From NCBI GenBank assembly GCA_041399155.1, contig JAWKTI010000001.1, positions 1,054,001-1,118,000 of the forward strand: a stretch of DNA of 64,000 nt. Reading direction: 5' to 3'. The notes under the pieces were generated by a model. That model was not told the DNA's origin, did not search any database, and worked only from the letters and a program-made list of their open reading frames with translations. Within the stretch, counting starts at the first letter, position 1; each line of letters starts with the position of its first letter. Shown in pieces: positions 25,919 to 33,965 of this stretch. The position numbers and the translations under genes are program-made. The stretch is from Zavarzinella sp. (GTDB lineage Bacteria > Planctomycetota > Planctomycetia > Gemmatales > Gemmataceae).

Positions 25919-26761
25919 ATGAATGTGCGCTCCCACACATGGCAACTATTCCCCGGAACTGCCTTTCTGCTGTTGTTTCTGGCTGGTCCTTTGCTGTTGT
26001 TGGTTCGGATGAGCCTTTACCACCACGGTGCGGGGCGAAGTTACTATCAGCCAGGTACCTGGACGGTAGAGAACTACCGTGCCGTGCTATCAACTTTTCA
26101 TCTGGAACAACTGCTCTTTACCATCCTGTTTGCAACAGCGATTGCCACGGTATCGGTGGGAATTGGATTAACGTTGGCATTGTTTATCCGCACGCGATCC
26201 CCACGGGGACAGGTACTGGCAATTTCCATGTTGATCCTGCCGAAACTAGCCAATGTACTGGTGCTGGTTTTTGGTTTTCAGCAATTTCTTAGTGAGACGC
26301 AGATTCTGAACAGAATTGTGAGGATATTTTCGGAGATTGACCGCGATTTTTCACGCGGGTTGATTGCCGCACTGATGGCGGAAGTACTTTTCGTGGCACC
26401 AATGCTTGCTCTCATTGTTTTCTCACAAGTTCGGCGATTCGACCGCACCCTGGAAGTGGCTGCTTTGGGTTTAGGTGCCAGTTCATGGCAAGTTTTCTGG
26501 CGAATTGTCTTCCCACAAACGGTGCCTGTGTTGGTGATTTCCAGCCAGCTGGGTTTTCTGTGGGGCATGGGGGCATTTCTTGGCCCTTTATTTCTGGGTC
26601 AGCCAGAAAACTATCCCTTGGGTGTAGAAATCTATCGCCAGGCGTTTGAATACAATCGCTGGCCGCTTGCGGCCACACTGGCAACGATTCAGACAATAGC
26701 CGCAGTTGGCATACTGGTGGGAAGTCATTTCGTCTTCAGAGTACTTTGGGGCAAGAAATGA
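25919..26761 (+). CDS. ABC importer permease 1
   Basis: 280 residues with six membrane helices. It is a binding-protein-dependent permease of the PotB/FbpB class. The EAA coupling loop reads EVAALGLGASSWQVFWRIVF, which docks on the ATPase. It opens with TWQLFPGTAFLLLFLAGPLL. The ATG at 25919 follows the ATPase stop by 10 nt. Its own last codon overlaps the second permease by 4 nt (ATGA), giving a heterodimeric permease pair. Confidence 0.9.
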   Translation: MNVRSHTWQLFPGTAFLLLFLAGPLLLLVRMSLYHHGAGRSYYQPGTWTVENYRAVLSTFHLEQLLFTILFATAIATVSVGIGLTLALFIRTRSPRGQVLAISMLILPKLANVLVLVFGFQQFLSETQILNRIVRIFSEIDRDFSRGLIAALMAEVLFVAPMLALIVFSQVRRFDRTLEVAALGLGASSWQVFWRIVFPQTVPVLVISSQLGFLWGMGAFLGPLFLGQPENYPLGVEIYRQAFEYNRWPLAATLATIQTIAAVGILVGSHFVFRVLWGKK

Positions 26762-27558
26762 AACTTGGACGAAATATTCTTTCCATAGCTTGCTGGTTGC
26801 TGATTTGCCTGTTTTGTATCCCGCTGTTGATCACGGTAGTGCTCTCTTTTTCGCCTGATTCATTTCTCACATTCCCCACGGATCGATGGTCGCTCCAGTG
26901 GTATGGGAAGCTGTTTCAAGATCCCCGCTGGTGGGATGCCATCCAAAGAAGCTTTATTGTGGGAATTGCAACAGCATTCTTTTCGGTGGTACTGGCCACG
27001 CCACTGGCAATCGCTGTAAGCAAGCAGCGCAACAGGCTGTTCCAATCCATTCCTTTGCTGATTTTCCTAACCAACTGCATCCCTGCGGTGGTGCTGGGGC
27101 TCGGTCTATTGATGCTCATTTACCGCATCGAACTGTGGGGTACTTACTGGGGTATCATCATCGCTCATACATTGGTGGCGCTGCCTGTGGTCTATTTGCT
27201 GATTCAGACACACATGAAAACACGTCTGGTCGAACTGGAATTAGCCGCACGCGGCTTAGGGGCATCCACTTGGCAGGTATGGTGGCGAATTACGTTCCCA
27301 AATCTACGCCCAACGTTGCTGGTTGCTGGAATTGCTGCAGGTACCATTTCCTGGAATGAATCGATCCTGACACTGTTTATTGCAACGCCATCAACGGAAA
27401 CCTTGCCTGCCGTGGTTTGGCCGCAACTACGATTTTCCCCCACTCCACTGGTGGCAGTGGCTTCTACAATCAGTATTCTGCTGGCGATTCTGTTCGTTGG
27501 CGGTTCATTGCGATGGATTTCACGCATGTTAGCAATCCACCAAAATGTTAATGGTTAA
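26758..27558 (+). CDS. ABC importer permease 2
   Basis: 266 residues with six membrane helices, PotC/FbpB-C-half class. The coupling loop is ELAARGLGASTWQVWWRITF, very like that of its partner, so the two come from one ancestral gene. It starts by a 4-nt overlap with permease 1. It is the last gene of the run that begins with DUF1559. Its 3' end overlaps the end of the convergent PAP2 gene by 11 bp, leaving no room for a separate terminator between the two operons. Confidence 0.9.
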   Translation: MKLGRNILSIACWLLICLFCIPLLITVVLSFSPDSFLTFPTDRWSLQWYGKLFQDPRWWDAIQRSFIVGIATAFFSVVLATPLAIAVSKQRNRLFQSIPLLIFLTNCIPAVVLGLGLLMLIYRIELWGTYWGIIIAHTLVALPVVYLLIQTHMKTRLVELELAARGLGASTWQVWWRITFPNLRPTLLVAGIAAGTISWNESILTLFIATPSTETLPAVVWPQLRFSPTPLVAVASTISILLAILFVGGSLRWISRMLAIHQNVNG

Positions 27559-28207
27559 TGGTGCTTGAATGATTCTTCGGGAAGTACCTATGTACCAAAT
27601 GATCTGCGATTTCCCAGGCGAGAAATGACCAGGTCAGGCCAATCAGACAGCCCGCAGTCACATCGCTTAGGTAGTGAACCCCAAGCAACAAACGGCAAAT
27701 CAACATCCAGATAATCCAGATGCCGATCAAGATAAGTAACGACCATCGCCAGCGAAGATTCCTACAGCGATGAAAAGCCCAGATCAACATAAAACCATAA
27801 ACTACCGCAGACCCAAGTGCATGTCCACTGGGAAAACTATCAAACGAAATTGGCAGTGGTGTGGTCGGTGGGCGTTGACGCTCAAATACCCCTTTGAGAA
27901 ATGGCGATAACTTGATCGCACTCAATTCAAAAAGTGCAAAGACAAAACCATGAATCCATAAACGATTTGTTATTAAAGCAATTGTCAAGGCAAAGCCTAT
28001 TGCCAGTAATCGATCACCCGCACCCAGGCTGGTAGAAAATACCACAATTGATCGTAGTGTTGGTGAATCTGTGGTGAACTTCGCACACCATGTGGTCAGT
28101 GGTTCTTCCAAACGTGTCAGTGAGTTGCGATTCCAGGTGACCAGAATTGCCAGAAGCATAAACCCTACCAACATAATAGGGATAGTGAACTTAAGTGTTC
28201 TGCTCAC
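27548..28207 (-). CDS. PAP2-family membrane phosphatase
   Basis: 219 residues, about five or six membrane helices. The family removes phosphate from lipid phosphates or undecaprenyl diphosphate at the outer face of the membrane. The three-part active site is complete: KGVFERQRP, SFPSGHALG (nucleophile-assisting His), and CRLLLGVHYLSDV (nucleophile His and Asp). The start is the GTG at 28207, which overlaps the upstream permease stop as GTGA and has AGGAAAG before it. It is thus the third gene of the ABC-2 operon. Whether it recycles the substrate of that exporter is inference. Confidence 0.9.
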   Translation of the reverse strand: MSRTLKFTIPIMLVGFMLLAILVTWNRNSLTRLEEPLTTWCAKFTTDSPTLRSIVVFSTSLGAGDRLLAIGFALTIALITNRLWIHGFVFALFELSAIKLSPFLKGVFERQRPPTTPLPISFDSFPSGHALGSAVVYGFMLIWAFHRCRNLRWRWSLLILIGIWIIWMLICRLLLGVHYLSDVTAGCLIGLTWSFLAWEIADHLVHRYFPKNHSSTINH

Positions 28208-28974
28208 ACATCTTTCCTGCTGAAGCCGATCATACCCACGATCGCTGCTATTACCGCAACTGCAACGCCACCAAATATCCATTCACCAAGCGAATTCAGG
28301 TTGTATTCCCCACGTAACACATAGGGGAGGCGGGAAAGTGCTTTTTCTGGCGTGGGGATATCGCTGGGCACTAACGTCATCAGGATGCCCGATCCATACA
28401 GCAGAATCCACAAAAGGGTAATACCAATCACACTGCTGTTGGTCAGTGCACCAAAGGCAACCCCTAGTGCCACCACACCCATTAGAAGTGCGGAGACTGT
28501 CACGATTGCAGCCGCAGAACCTTTCAATGTAAGATCATCCGCCAGTAAAAAGTGGAAGGCGGTCAGCATGATACTGGAAACCAGGATAAAGGTGACAATA
28601 ATCACCAGCGAACGTGCGTGCCACTTTGCCAGAAAATACTGATACCTGCTGATTCCACGGCTCAACACGGAATCGGCCAGCGTACCACGTTCGGATGAGA
28701 TGCTACTGACGGTCAGTACCACAATCAGTGCCAGACTTGCCAATGCAATCCCACGAAACAGGTCCATGGAAGAGAGTGCTGCCGTTTGCACGATCCCCGC
28801 TTCGCGGGTGATACCAAAGCGGTACATCAGGAAGCCCAGAGCCACCAATACGGTGAGGATTACCCACAGTCGGTAGACCCAACTGCGTGCAGTCTGGCGA
28901 ATATCGGTACCCAAAACGGCCCAGTAGGGTAACCAACGACGGTATTTGATGGGGTGTTCGATTGCGATATCCAT
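28204..28974 (-). CDS. ABC-2 type transporter permease
   Basis: 256 residues with about six membrane helices and a cytoplasmic N-terminal lead (about 28 residues). The ABC-2/NosY-like layout is seen: a first helix WVILTVLVALGFLMYRFG, an extracytoplasmic loop, then a cytosolic segment SSISSERGTLADSVLSRGIS, which matches the ERGTL-type coupling motif of this family. It lies 27 nt after the ATPase gene and overlaps the PAP2 gene by 4 nt. Cargo is unknown. Confidence 0.87.
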   Translation of the reverse strand: MDIAIEHPIKYRRWLPYWAVLGTDIRQTARSWVYRLWVILTVLVALGFLMYRFGITREAGIVQTAALSSMDLFRGIALASLALIVVLTVSSISSERGTLADSVLSRGISRYQYFLAKWHARSLVIIVTFILVSSIMLTAFHFLLADDLTLKGSAAAIVTVSALLMGVVALGVAFGALTNSSVIGITLLWILLYGSGILMTLVPSDIPTPEKALSRLPYVLRGEYNLNSLGEWIFGGVAVAVIAAIVGMIGFSRKDV

Positions 28975-29001
28975 AGGAAACTCATTAAAATAACGGCGAG
29001 G

Positions 29002-30006
29002 TCAGGCTGCTTCGGCAGATTGATACAATCGTGTGAAGCCGCGAGATTCTTCTTTTTCAACCAGATCTAGATATGCCTGTTCGGTTTGCTGACCGACGCT
29101 TCGCATGCATACCAGCGTGATCTTCTGTTCGTTGAGAATATGGAAGATTTTGCTAAGAATCCCTGTATTCGGGTTCTCTTCATTCAAAATCACTTCCAGC
29201 CGACGCTGACGCAGAATTACCTGCCGCACATCGGTAATTGCCTTAATCTGCTGCACCACCTTGGAAATACTTTTCTGGTCGCCTTCCAGATCCAATTCGT
29301 AGTGATTTTTGCGGATTCTACCTTTAAGATCGGTCAGTGAACCAACAAAAATCAATTGTCCCTGACTTAATACCGCAGTGTGGTTACATACTTCGTCCAC
29401 ATCCGTCAAATTGTGGCTGGAAAGTATGAGGGTTTTCTCATGTGCCAGCGATTTAATGAGTTCCAGCATGGAACGACGTGCTTCAATATCCAGACCGTGG
29501 GTGGGTTCATCCCAGATTAACAGAGCTGGATCGTTGATTAAACTTGCGGCAACGGCCAGTCTGCCCACCATACCTGGCGAAAACTGAGAAATATCAGCCC
29601 CACCGAACGGCAGCAGATCAACGGCACGGATCAGTGCGGCCAGGCGGGGTTTGCGTTCATGAATCGGGAGACCAAACAGCCTTCCCATGTAATCCAGGTA
29701 ACTGATGGGGGTCATTCCCTTGGGAAACTGCGGATTCGTGGGTATATAGCCAATTCGGCGACGGAGAACAGCCGCATTGGAGCTCATTTTTTTGCCAAAA
29801 ACTTTCACCCACCCTGCTGTGGGGCGGTGCAGCCCCAGAATCAGGCGCAAAAACGTGGTCTTACCCGCACCGTTAGGACCTAATAAGCCCAGCACGCTGC
29901 CCGGTTCAATCGCCAGGGTTGCATCATTCAGGGCAATATGGCGATTCTGGTAAATCTTGGTCAGATGCGATGTTTCGACAATGTAGTCACTTTCGTCCTG
30001 ATTCAC
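29002..30006 (-). CDS. ABC-2 transporter ATP-binding protein
   Basis: 334 residues. Walker A GPNGAGKT is at residues 43-50, Q-loop in GYIPTNPQFPKGM, Walker B ALLIWDEPTHGLD, and switch histidine in LSSHNLTDVDEV. The signature motif is degenerate: FSPGM in place of LSGGQ, near the YSKGM form common in this subfamily but with proline at the third position. A C-terminal extension of about 100 residues resembles the regulatory tail of drug/NosF-type exporters. Start is GTG 30006 with GGAGG 9 nt before it. First gene of a three-gene operon with the permease and PAP2 phosphatase. Confidence 0.9.
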   Translation of the reverse strand: MNQDESDYIVETSHLTKIYQNRHIALNDATLAIEPGSVLGLLGPNGAGKTTFLRLILGLHRPTAGWVKVFGKKMSSNAAVLRRRIGYIPTNPQFPKGMTPISYLDYMGRLFGLPIHERKPRLAALIRAVDLLPFGGADISQFSPGMVGRLAVAASLINDPALLIWDEPTHGLDIEARRSMLELIKSLAHEKTLILSSHNLTDVDEVCNHTAVLSQGQLIFVGSLTDLKGRIRKNHYELDLEGDQKSISKVVQQIKAITDVRQVILRQRRLEVILNEENPNTGILSKIFHILNEQKITLVCMRSVGQQTEQAYLDLVEKEESRGFTRLYQSAEAA

Positions 30007-30027
30007 CTGACAACACCTCCAACGGAC

Positions 30028-30058
30028 TTGGGAGAAAGCCCAACATTTTGCGTATAAT
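30028..30058 (+). promoter_or_regulatory. Candidate promoter for the DUF1080 gene
   Basis: TTGGGA (30028-30033) and a perfect TATAAT (30053-30058) are separated by 19 nt, pointing at the DUF1080 gene 157 nt downstream. The -35 is only partly consensus and spacing is long. The left arm of a 12-bp inverted repeat ends 1 nt before the -10. Confidence 0.4.
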
Positions 30059-30123
30059 CGTCATGTTGCGGGCTGTCCAGTACAATATTTGGCAGCGGAC
30101 GTGTGAAAGTTGCAAAATGTTGG
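30040..30123. promoter_or_regulatory. 12-bp perfect inverted repeat with 60-nt spacer in a divergent promoter region
   Basis: CCAACATTTTGC at 30040-30051 and GCAAAATGTTGG at 30112-30123 are exact reverse complements. They lie between the divergently transcribed ABC-2 operon and the DUF1080 gene, with a TATAAT next to the left arm. This could be a pair of operator half-sites for looping or, in RNA, a 12-bp stem closing a 60-nt loop in the DUF1080 leader. Confidence 0.45.
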
Positions 30124-30214
30124 TAGTTTGGGACTTGCACGACTCCCTACACCATCGACCTGGTGGCAATTACCTGAACCAGGCGAAAGAAACCTCTTCA
30201 AAAGTGAGAAAAAG

Positions 30215-30934
30215 ATGAGAATGATTTTCACTCTGACCACAATCCTGGTGATTAGTGGTACCACCCTGGCACAGTATGGCGAACTGACCGGATTAAAGAT
30301 TTTAAAGCCGGAAGACACAGAACATGTGAAGAGTACCCCCGCACCGGCTGGTGCCAAGGTGCTGTTTGATGGCAAATCACTGGAAGCTTGGGGGGTGAAA
30401 GGGAAACCAGATACTGCCGCTAGCTGGAAAATTGTCGATGGGGCAATGGAATGTGCGAAAGGTGACATCGTTACCAAAGAACTTTTTGGTGGTTCATTCA
30501 AACTTCATGTGGAATTTCGAGTTCCCTACGTACCCAAGGGCGTTGGTCAGGGCCGGGGCAACAGTGGAGTCTATGTCCAAGGGCGATATGAAGTGCAAGT
30601 CCTTGACAGCTATGGACTTGAGAGCAAAACCAATGACTGTGGAGCAATTTATGAAGTGGCCAAGCCGTTGGTTAATGCCTGTAAGGCACCCACGATCTGG
30701 CAGAGTTACGACATCGAATTTCACGCACCAAAGTTTGAAGGAACGAAAAAAGTCGAACCTGCCCGCATGACGGTGCATCATAATGGTGTGAAAATTCACG
30801 ACAACGTCAAAATTGAATCCAATAATACACGGGCTGGGATGGGTGGCGACCCAAGCAAACCTGGTCCGATCATGCTGCAAGACCATGGCCACCCAGTTCA
30901 ATATCGTAATATCTGGTTGTTGCCAATCCAGTAA
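30215..30934 (+). CDS. DUF1080 / 3-keto-disaccharide hydrolase domain protein, secreted
   Basis: 239 residues. A signal peptide (MRMIFTLTTILVISGTTLAQ) is followed by one concanavalin-like DUF1080 domain: LFDGKSLEAW, DGAMECAKGDIVT, a glycine-rich loop GQGRGNSGVYVQGRYEVQVL, NDCGAIYEVAKPLVN, and closing ILQDHGHPVQYRNIWLLP-like ending. This family includes glycoside-acting enzymes in Bacteroidetes and is greatly expanded in planctomycetes. The ATG at 30215 is chosen because the signal starts there. It is followed by the MATE gene after 17 nt. Confidence 0.9.
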   Translation: MRMIFTLTTILVISGTTLAQYGELTGLKILKPEDTEHVKSTPAPAGAKVLFDGKSLEAWGVKGKPDTAASWKIVDGAMECAKGDIVTKELFGGSFKLHVEFRVPYVPKGVGQGRGNSGVYVQGRYEVQVLDSYGLESKTNDCGAIYEVAKPLVNACKAPTIWQSYDIEFHAPKFEGTKKVEPARMTVHHNGVKIHDNVKIESNNTRAGMGGDPSKPGPIMLQDHGHPVQYRNIWLLPIQ

Positions 30935-30951
30935 AGTCCCTTGGGAGAATC

Positions 30952-32232
30952 ATGCAGGTATCATCAGGCGAACATGAGACTAATTACACTGATTCTCCCC
31001 CACCTGGATTTCGAGCGTTACTGCAACTGGCATGGCCATTAATTCTCAGCAGCAGCTTTAACACCATCCAAATTACGGTTGACCGACTTTTTTTAAGCCG
31101 CATTGGCCCGGAAGTGGCTGCTGCTGCCACGGGTGCGGCGATCAATTTCTGGCTACCGTACATTCTGCTATTCAGCGTTGCCAGTTATACTGCCACCTTT
31201 GTTTCACAATATATTGGTGCGAAACGACCCCACCGCGTGGGTATAGCGGTGTGGCACGGGATCTACTTCAGTATTGCCGCTGGGCTACTGATTCTGGTTC
31301 TGATTCCATTTTCATTGCCCATCTACCAGAAATTGGGGCACGCACCTGACATTGCCTTGTATGAATCCCAATATTTCAACTGTCTCTGCTGGTATGCCCT
31401 GCCTGGCTTACTTACTGCCACCATTTCCGCCTATTTTTCAGGCCGAAACGAAGGTCTGGTGGTGGTGTGGATCAGTGCGATCGGCACCGCAGTCAATGTG
31501 GTGCTGGATTACCTGCTGATTCTTGGTAGGTTTGGTATTCCATCTTTTGGCATTCTTGGTGCAGGTTATGCCACCGTGGCAGCAACCTGGGTTTCTGCAT
31601 TGTTTGGTGTGTGTTGGATGCTCCGGAAAAAATACCGCAGAGAGCACCAGACAGCCCGCTGGCTCTGCTGGGATAAAGTGCTTGCGTGGCGATTTTTGCG
31701 TTTTGGAGGCCCCAGTGGTGTGCAGTGGATGCTGGATGTGTCTGCATTCAATGCCTTCATCATTATTGCCGGCTGGTTCGGTGCCATTCAATTTGCAGCC
31801 ACCACGTTGGCCATCACAATCAATAACTTTGCATTTATTCCCATGATTGGTGTGGGACAGGCCGTAGCTGTGTTTGTCGGCAGGCATTTGGGTGAAGATC
31901 GACCCGATCTGGCACAACGCATGTTCACTCGAGGGATGGCAGTTGCAGTGGTATACAATGGCACCCTGGCAATGTTTTACCTTTTTCTGCCCTATACACT
32001 CACCAGCTTCTTCAAGCCGGATCAGGATAATGGCGACTGGTTGACAATTATGACAACAGTCCGTTGGCTGTTAGTATTCGTGTGCATCTATGCCTGTTTT
32101 GACGCACTGAATATTGTTCTTTCATTTGGTCTGCGTGGGGCAGGGGATACGGTGTTTGTTTCTCTGGTTTCTCTGTTTCTGGCCTGGCCAATTCTAGTGC
32201 TGCCCAGTTACCTGAGTTATCGCTATGGCTGA
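30952..32232 (+). CDS. MATE-family efflux transporter, truncated by in-frame TGA
   Basis: 426 residues to the first stop, with eleven recognisable membrane helices. MATE proteins expel drugs or metabolites in exchange for sodium or protons. The first half has LAWPLILSSSFNTIQITVDR and GAAINFWLPYILLFSVASY; the second half repeats the fold (RFGGPSGVQWMLDVSAFNAF). The TGA at 32230-32232 falls where the frame otherwise continues cleanly for 51 more codons to TAA 32386-32388, adding a final helix and the tail QGKWKSMRVIE that is characteristic of MATE ends. GGGAG 5 nt before the ATG gives a good start. As read, the product lacks the last helix and is probably impaired. Confidence 0.88.
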   Translation: MQVSSGEHETNYTDSPPPGFRALLQLAWPLILSSSFNTIQITVDRLFLSRIGPEVAAAATGAAINFWLPYILLFSVASYTATFVSQYIGAKRPHRVGIAVWHGIYFSIAAGLLILVLIPFSLPIYQKLGHAPDIALYESQYFNCLCWYALPGLLTATISAYFSGRNEGLVVVWISAIGTAVNVVLDYLLILGRFGIPSFGILGAGYATVAATWVSALFGVCWMLRKKYRREHQTARWLCWDKVLAWRFLRFGGPSGVQWMLDVSAFNAFIIIAGWFGAIQFAATTLAITINNFAFIPMIGVGQAVAVFVGRHLGEDRPDLAQRMFTRGMAVAVVYNGTLAMFYLFLPYTLTSFFKPDQDNGDWLTIMTTVRWLLVFVCIYACFDALNIVLSFGLRGAGDTVFVSLVSLFLAWPILVLPSYLSYRYG

Positions 32233-32388
32233 GGAATCTATTGGGCGTGGGGTTTTGCCAGTGGTTATCTTTGCCTGCAATCCAGCATCTTTTTCTGGCG
32301 ATTTTTACAAGGTAAGTGGAAATCAATGCGAGTGATCGAGCCTGAAGTCATTCCAATCGATGGCGAAGATGATGAATTGCTGGAATAA
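32233..32388 (+). pseudogene. In-frame continuation of the MATE gene after the TGA
   Basis: The 51 codons after the TGA stay open in the same frame and spell a hydrophobic helix (IYWAWGFASGYLCLQSSIFF) and the typical MATE tail with KWKSMRVIE, ending in an acidic EDDELLE. A TGG to TGA change in one tryptophan codon would explain it. Without readthrough this stretch is not translated. Confidence 0.75.
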
Positions 32389-32464
32389 TCTGGTACGCTA
32401 CCTTTACCTGTCAACAGGAACTGACCACAAAATGCTCTCAATGTGTGCGAGACGTTGCCGTTTC

Positions 32465-33841
32465 TCATTTTTTCATCATTGTCATGTTCGGCCAGCTTCC
32501 ATCTGGCTTTACTTCCTTCAACCAGGAGTGAAACAATATCTCCACTTCTGATAGCTTCATTCCCGCCAATTGTTCAAACTGTTGCACCCAATTCTCATTT
32601 TTCTCGGCTCCAGTTTTAATGAATTCCTCCCAGTTGGGGGCGCTGAGGATTTCCAGTTGGAACAGGCAGAAAGTGGCGAACGCCCAAGATCCCAGGTAGA
32701 TTTGCGACGCACCACGGTTCGCAGTTTCGTGGGATAGAACAAACGCCTTGCTTTCTGCACCCAGAATCTGGGGAATTGTCGGTAACTTCTTATCCTGCAA
32801 CGAGTTACGCGCATCTCGTAAGCGAATGGGATCGATATGCCCTATCCGAAGTTCCCCCGCCTCAAAAACAGCGGTTTCAAAGATCTGTGCCATCCCTTCG
32901 TTCAGCCAGCGTGGGACACCTGTCTTCCCACCTGCAGTGGGGAAAACGAATTGGGCCAGATAAGCATGAAATGCCTCGTGATATAACGTGCGGAAGAGTT
33001 GTTGAGTTGCATTTTCAAAAGTCCGGTCGTTCTGGACAATCGTGTCGTAAACTCGCTTGCGGCGGGCAATCAATGGTTGCAGGTGACGGCCCAGTTCCGG
33101 CTTTTTGCCGTACAGCCGTCGTACAAACATCTCCTGTTGCTGGATTTCCTGCAATAACTCTTCTGCCTGAACCCGCGACAGTGCCAGATCGTCGCCGAGG
33201 CGTTTTAAGTCACTCCCACAGACAATCCGGTTGGTGGCGGGATCGTAAAACGCAGGATTCTGAAAATTCGCCAAATTGGGCAAGCTGGCCAGATAATTTT
33301 TGTGTGATTGGTGAATGCGAATCAGCACCGGATTCCCACCTTTAGTACGTGGGGGAAGAAATCGCAAATAAGCTGTAAAAACTTCTTCAAGGCGCACTGC
33401 TGCCCGCCGCACAATTTCTGCAGGTGCATCTGATTCCAGGCTAAAAAAGTCCGATTGATAGCGAAATCCAGCATTGTCCCGGTTCAGCCACCGGATTTGC
33501 TGCAATTCAATTGATTCGATACGCGCTTTTTGATTCTCTGGCTGAATGTGGGTCAATTTCTCCTGAAGTTGCTGCCGCTCTTCTGGAGAAATTTTTACCA
33601 TTTTCTGAATTTCTCTCGTCAGAAAATAGCAAGTTAATGTGACCGTGGGGCGACCAGGGTTCTGTGCAATGATCTGAAAACGCACCCCTCGATCAGTTTC
33701 TTCCAGCACCACACCACGGTAAGTGGTGCCGTTACGTAATACCAATGTGTCGGTCTGCCAGCGTGATGTTGCCGTTGGGTCTGCCCATGCAGATTGCAAA
33801 GTAAGCAGAAGGATCAGAAACAGCAATCGGAATGGTCGCAA
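32465..33841 (-). CDS. DUF1570-like secreted zinc metallopeptidase
   Basis: 458 residues. A signal peptide ends near residue 20 (LLLTLQSAWA). An N-terminal beta domain of about 60 residues (TLVLRNGTTYRGVVLEE) is followed by a helical region and the catalytic part. HEAFH (about residue 298) fits the zinc motif HExxH, and WLNEGMAQIFE about 30 residues on supplies the third ligand glutamate, as in gluzincins and DUF1570. Translation begins at a TTG (33841) with AGGAG 10 nt before it; no ATG precedes the signal. It converges with the MATE gene. Substrate is unknown. Confidence 0.8.
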   Translation of the reverse strand: MRPFRLLFLILLLTLQSAWADPTATSRWQTDTLVLRNGTTYRGVVLEETDRGVRFQIIAQNPGRPTVTLTCYFLTREIQKMVKISPEERQQLQEKLTHIQPENQKARIESIELQQIRWLNRDNAGFRYQSDFFSLESDAPAEIVRRAAVRLEEVFTAYLRFLPPRTKGGNPVLIRIHQSHKNYLASLPNLANFQNPAFYDPATNRIVCGSDLKRLGDDLALSRVQAEELLQEIQQQEMFVRRLYGKKPELGRHLQPLIARRKRVYDTIVQNDRTFENATQQLFRTLYHEAFHAYLAQFVFPTAGGKTGVPRWLNEGMAQIFETAVFEAGELRIGHIDPIRLRDARNSLQDKKLPTIPQILGAESKAFVLSHETANRGASQIYLGSWAFATFCLFQLEILSAPNWEEFIKTGAEKNENWVQQFEQLAGMKLSEVEILFHSWLKEVKPDGSWPNMTMMKK

Positions 33842-33965
33842 TGAACCAGAACTCCTGACAGATCAAAAATGAAGGATGCCTCATTTTTCGCCGAATTATC
33901 TTTTATCGTACCACGATTCGTTATACCTTGGCAACAAGCAGCACATTTTGTGGGCAATTCTCTTA

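Noticed and set aside
23194..27558. Assigning the importer to 2-aminoethylphosphonate or polyamine
   Set aside because: Binding-protein family and gene order fit several substrates; no phosphonate or polyamine enzyme gene is present to decide.
32776..33345. A 189-codon plus-strand frame inside the DUF1570 gene
   Set aside because: Antisense to a protein with a complete HExxH site and signal peptide; shadow frame.
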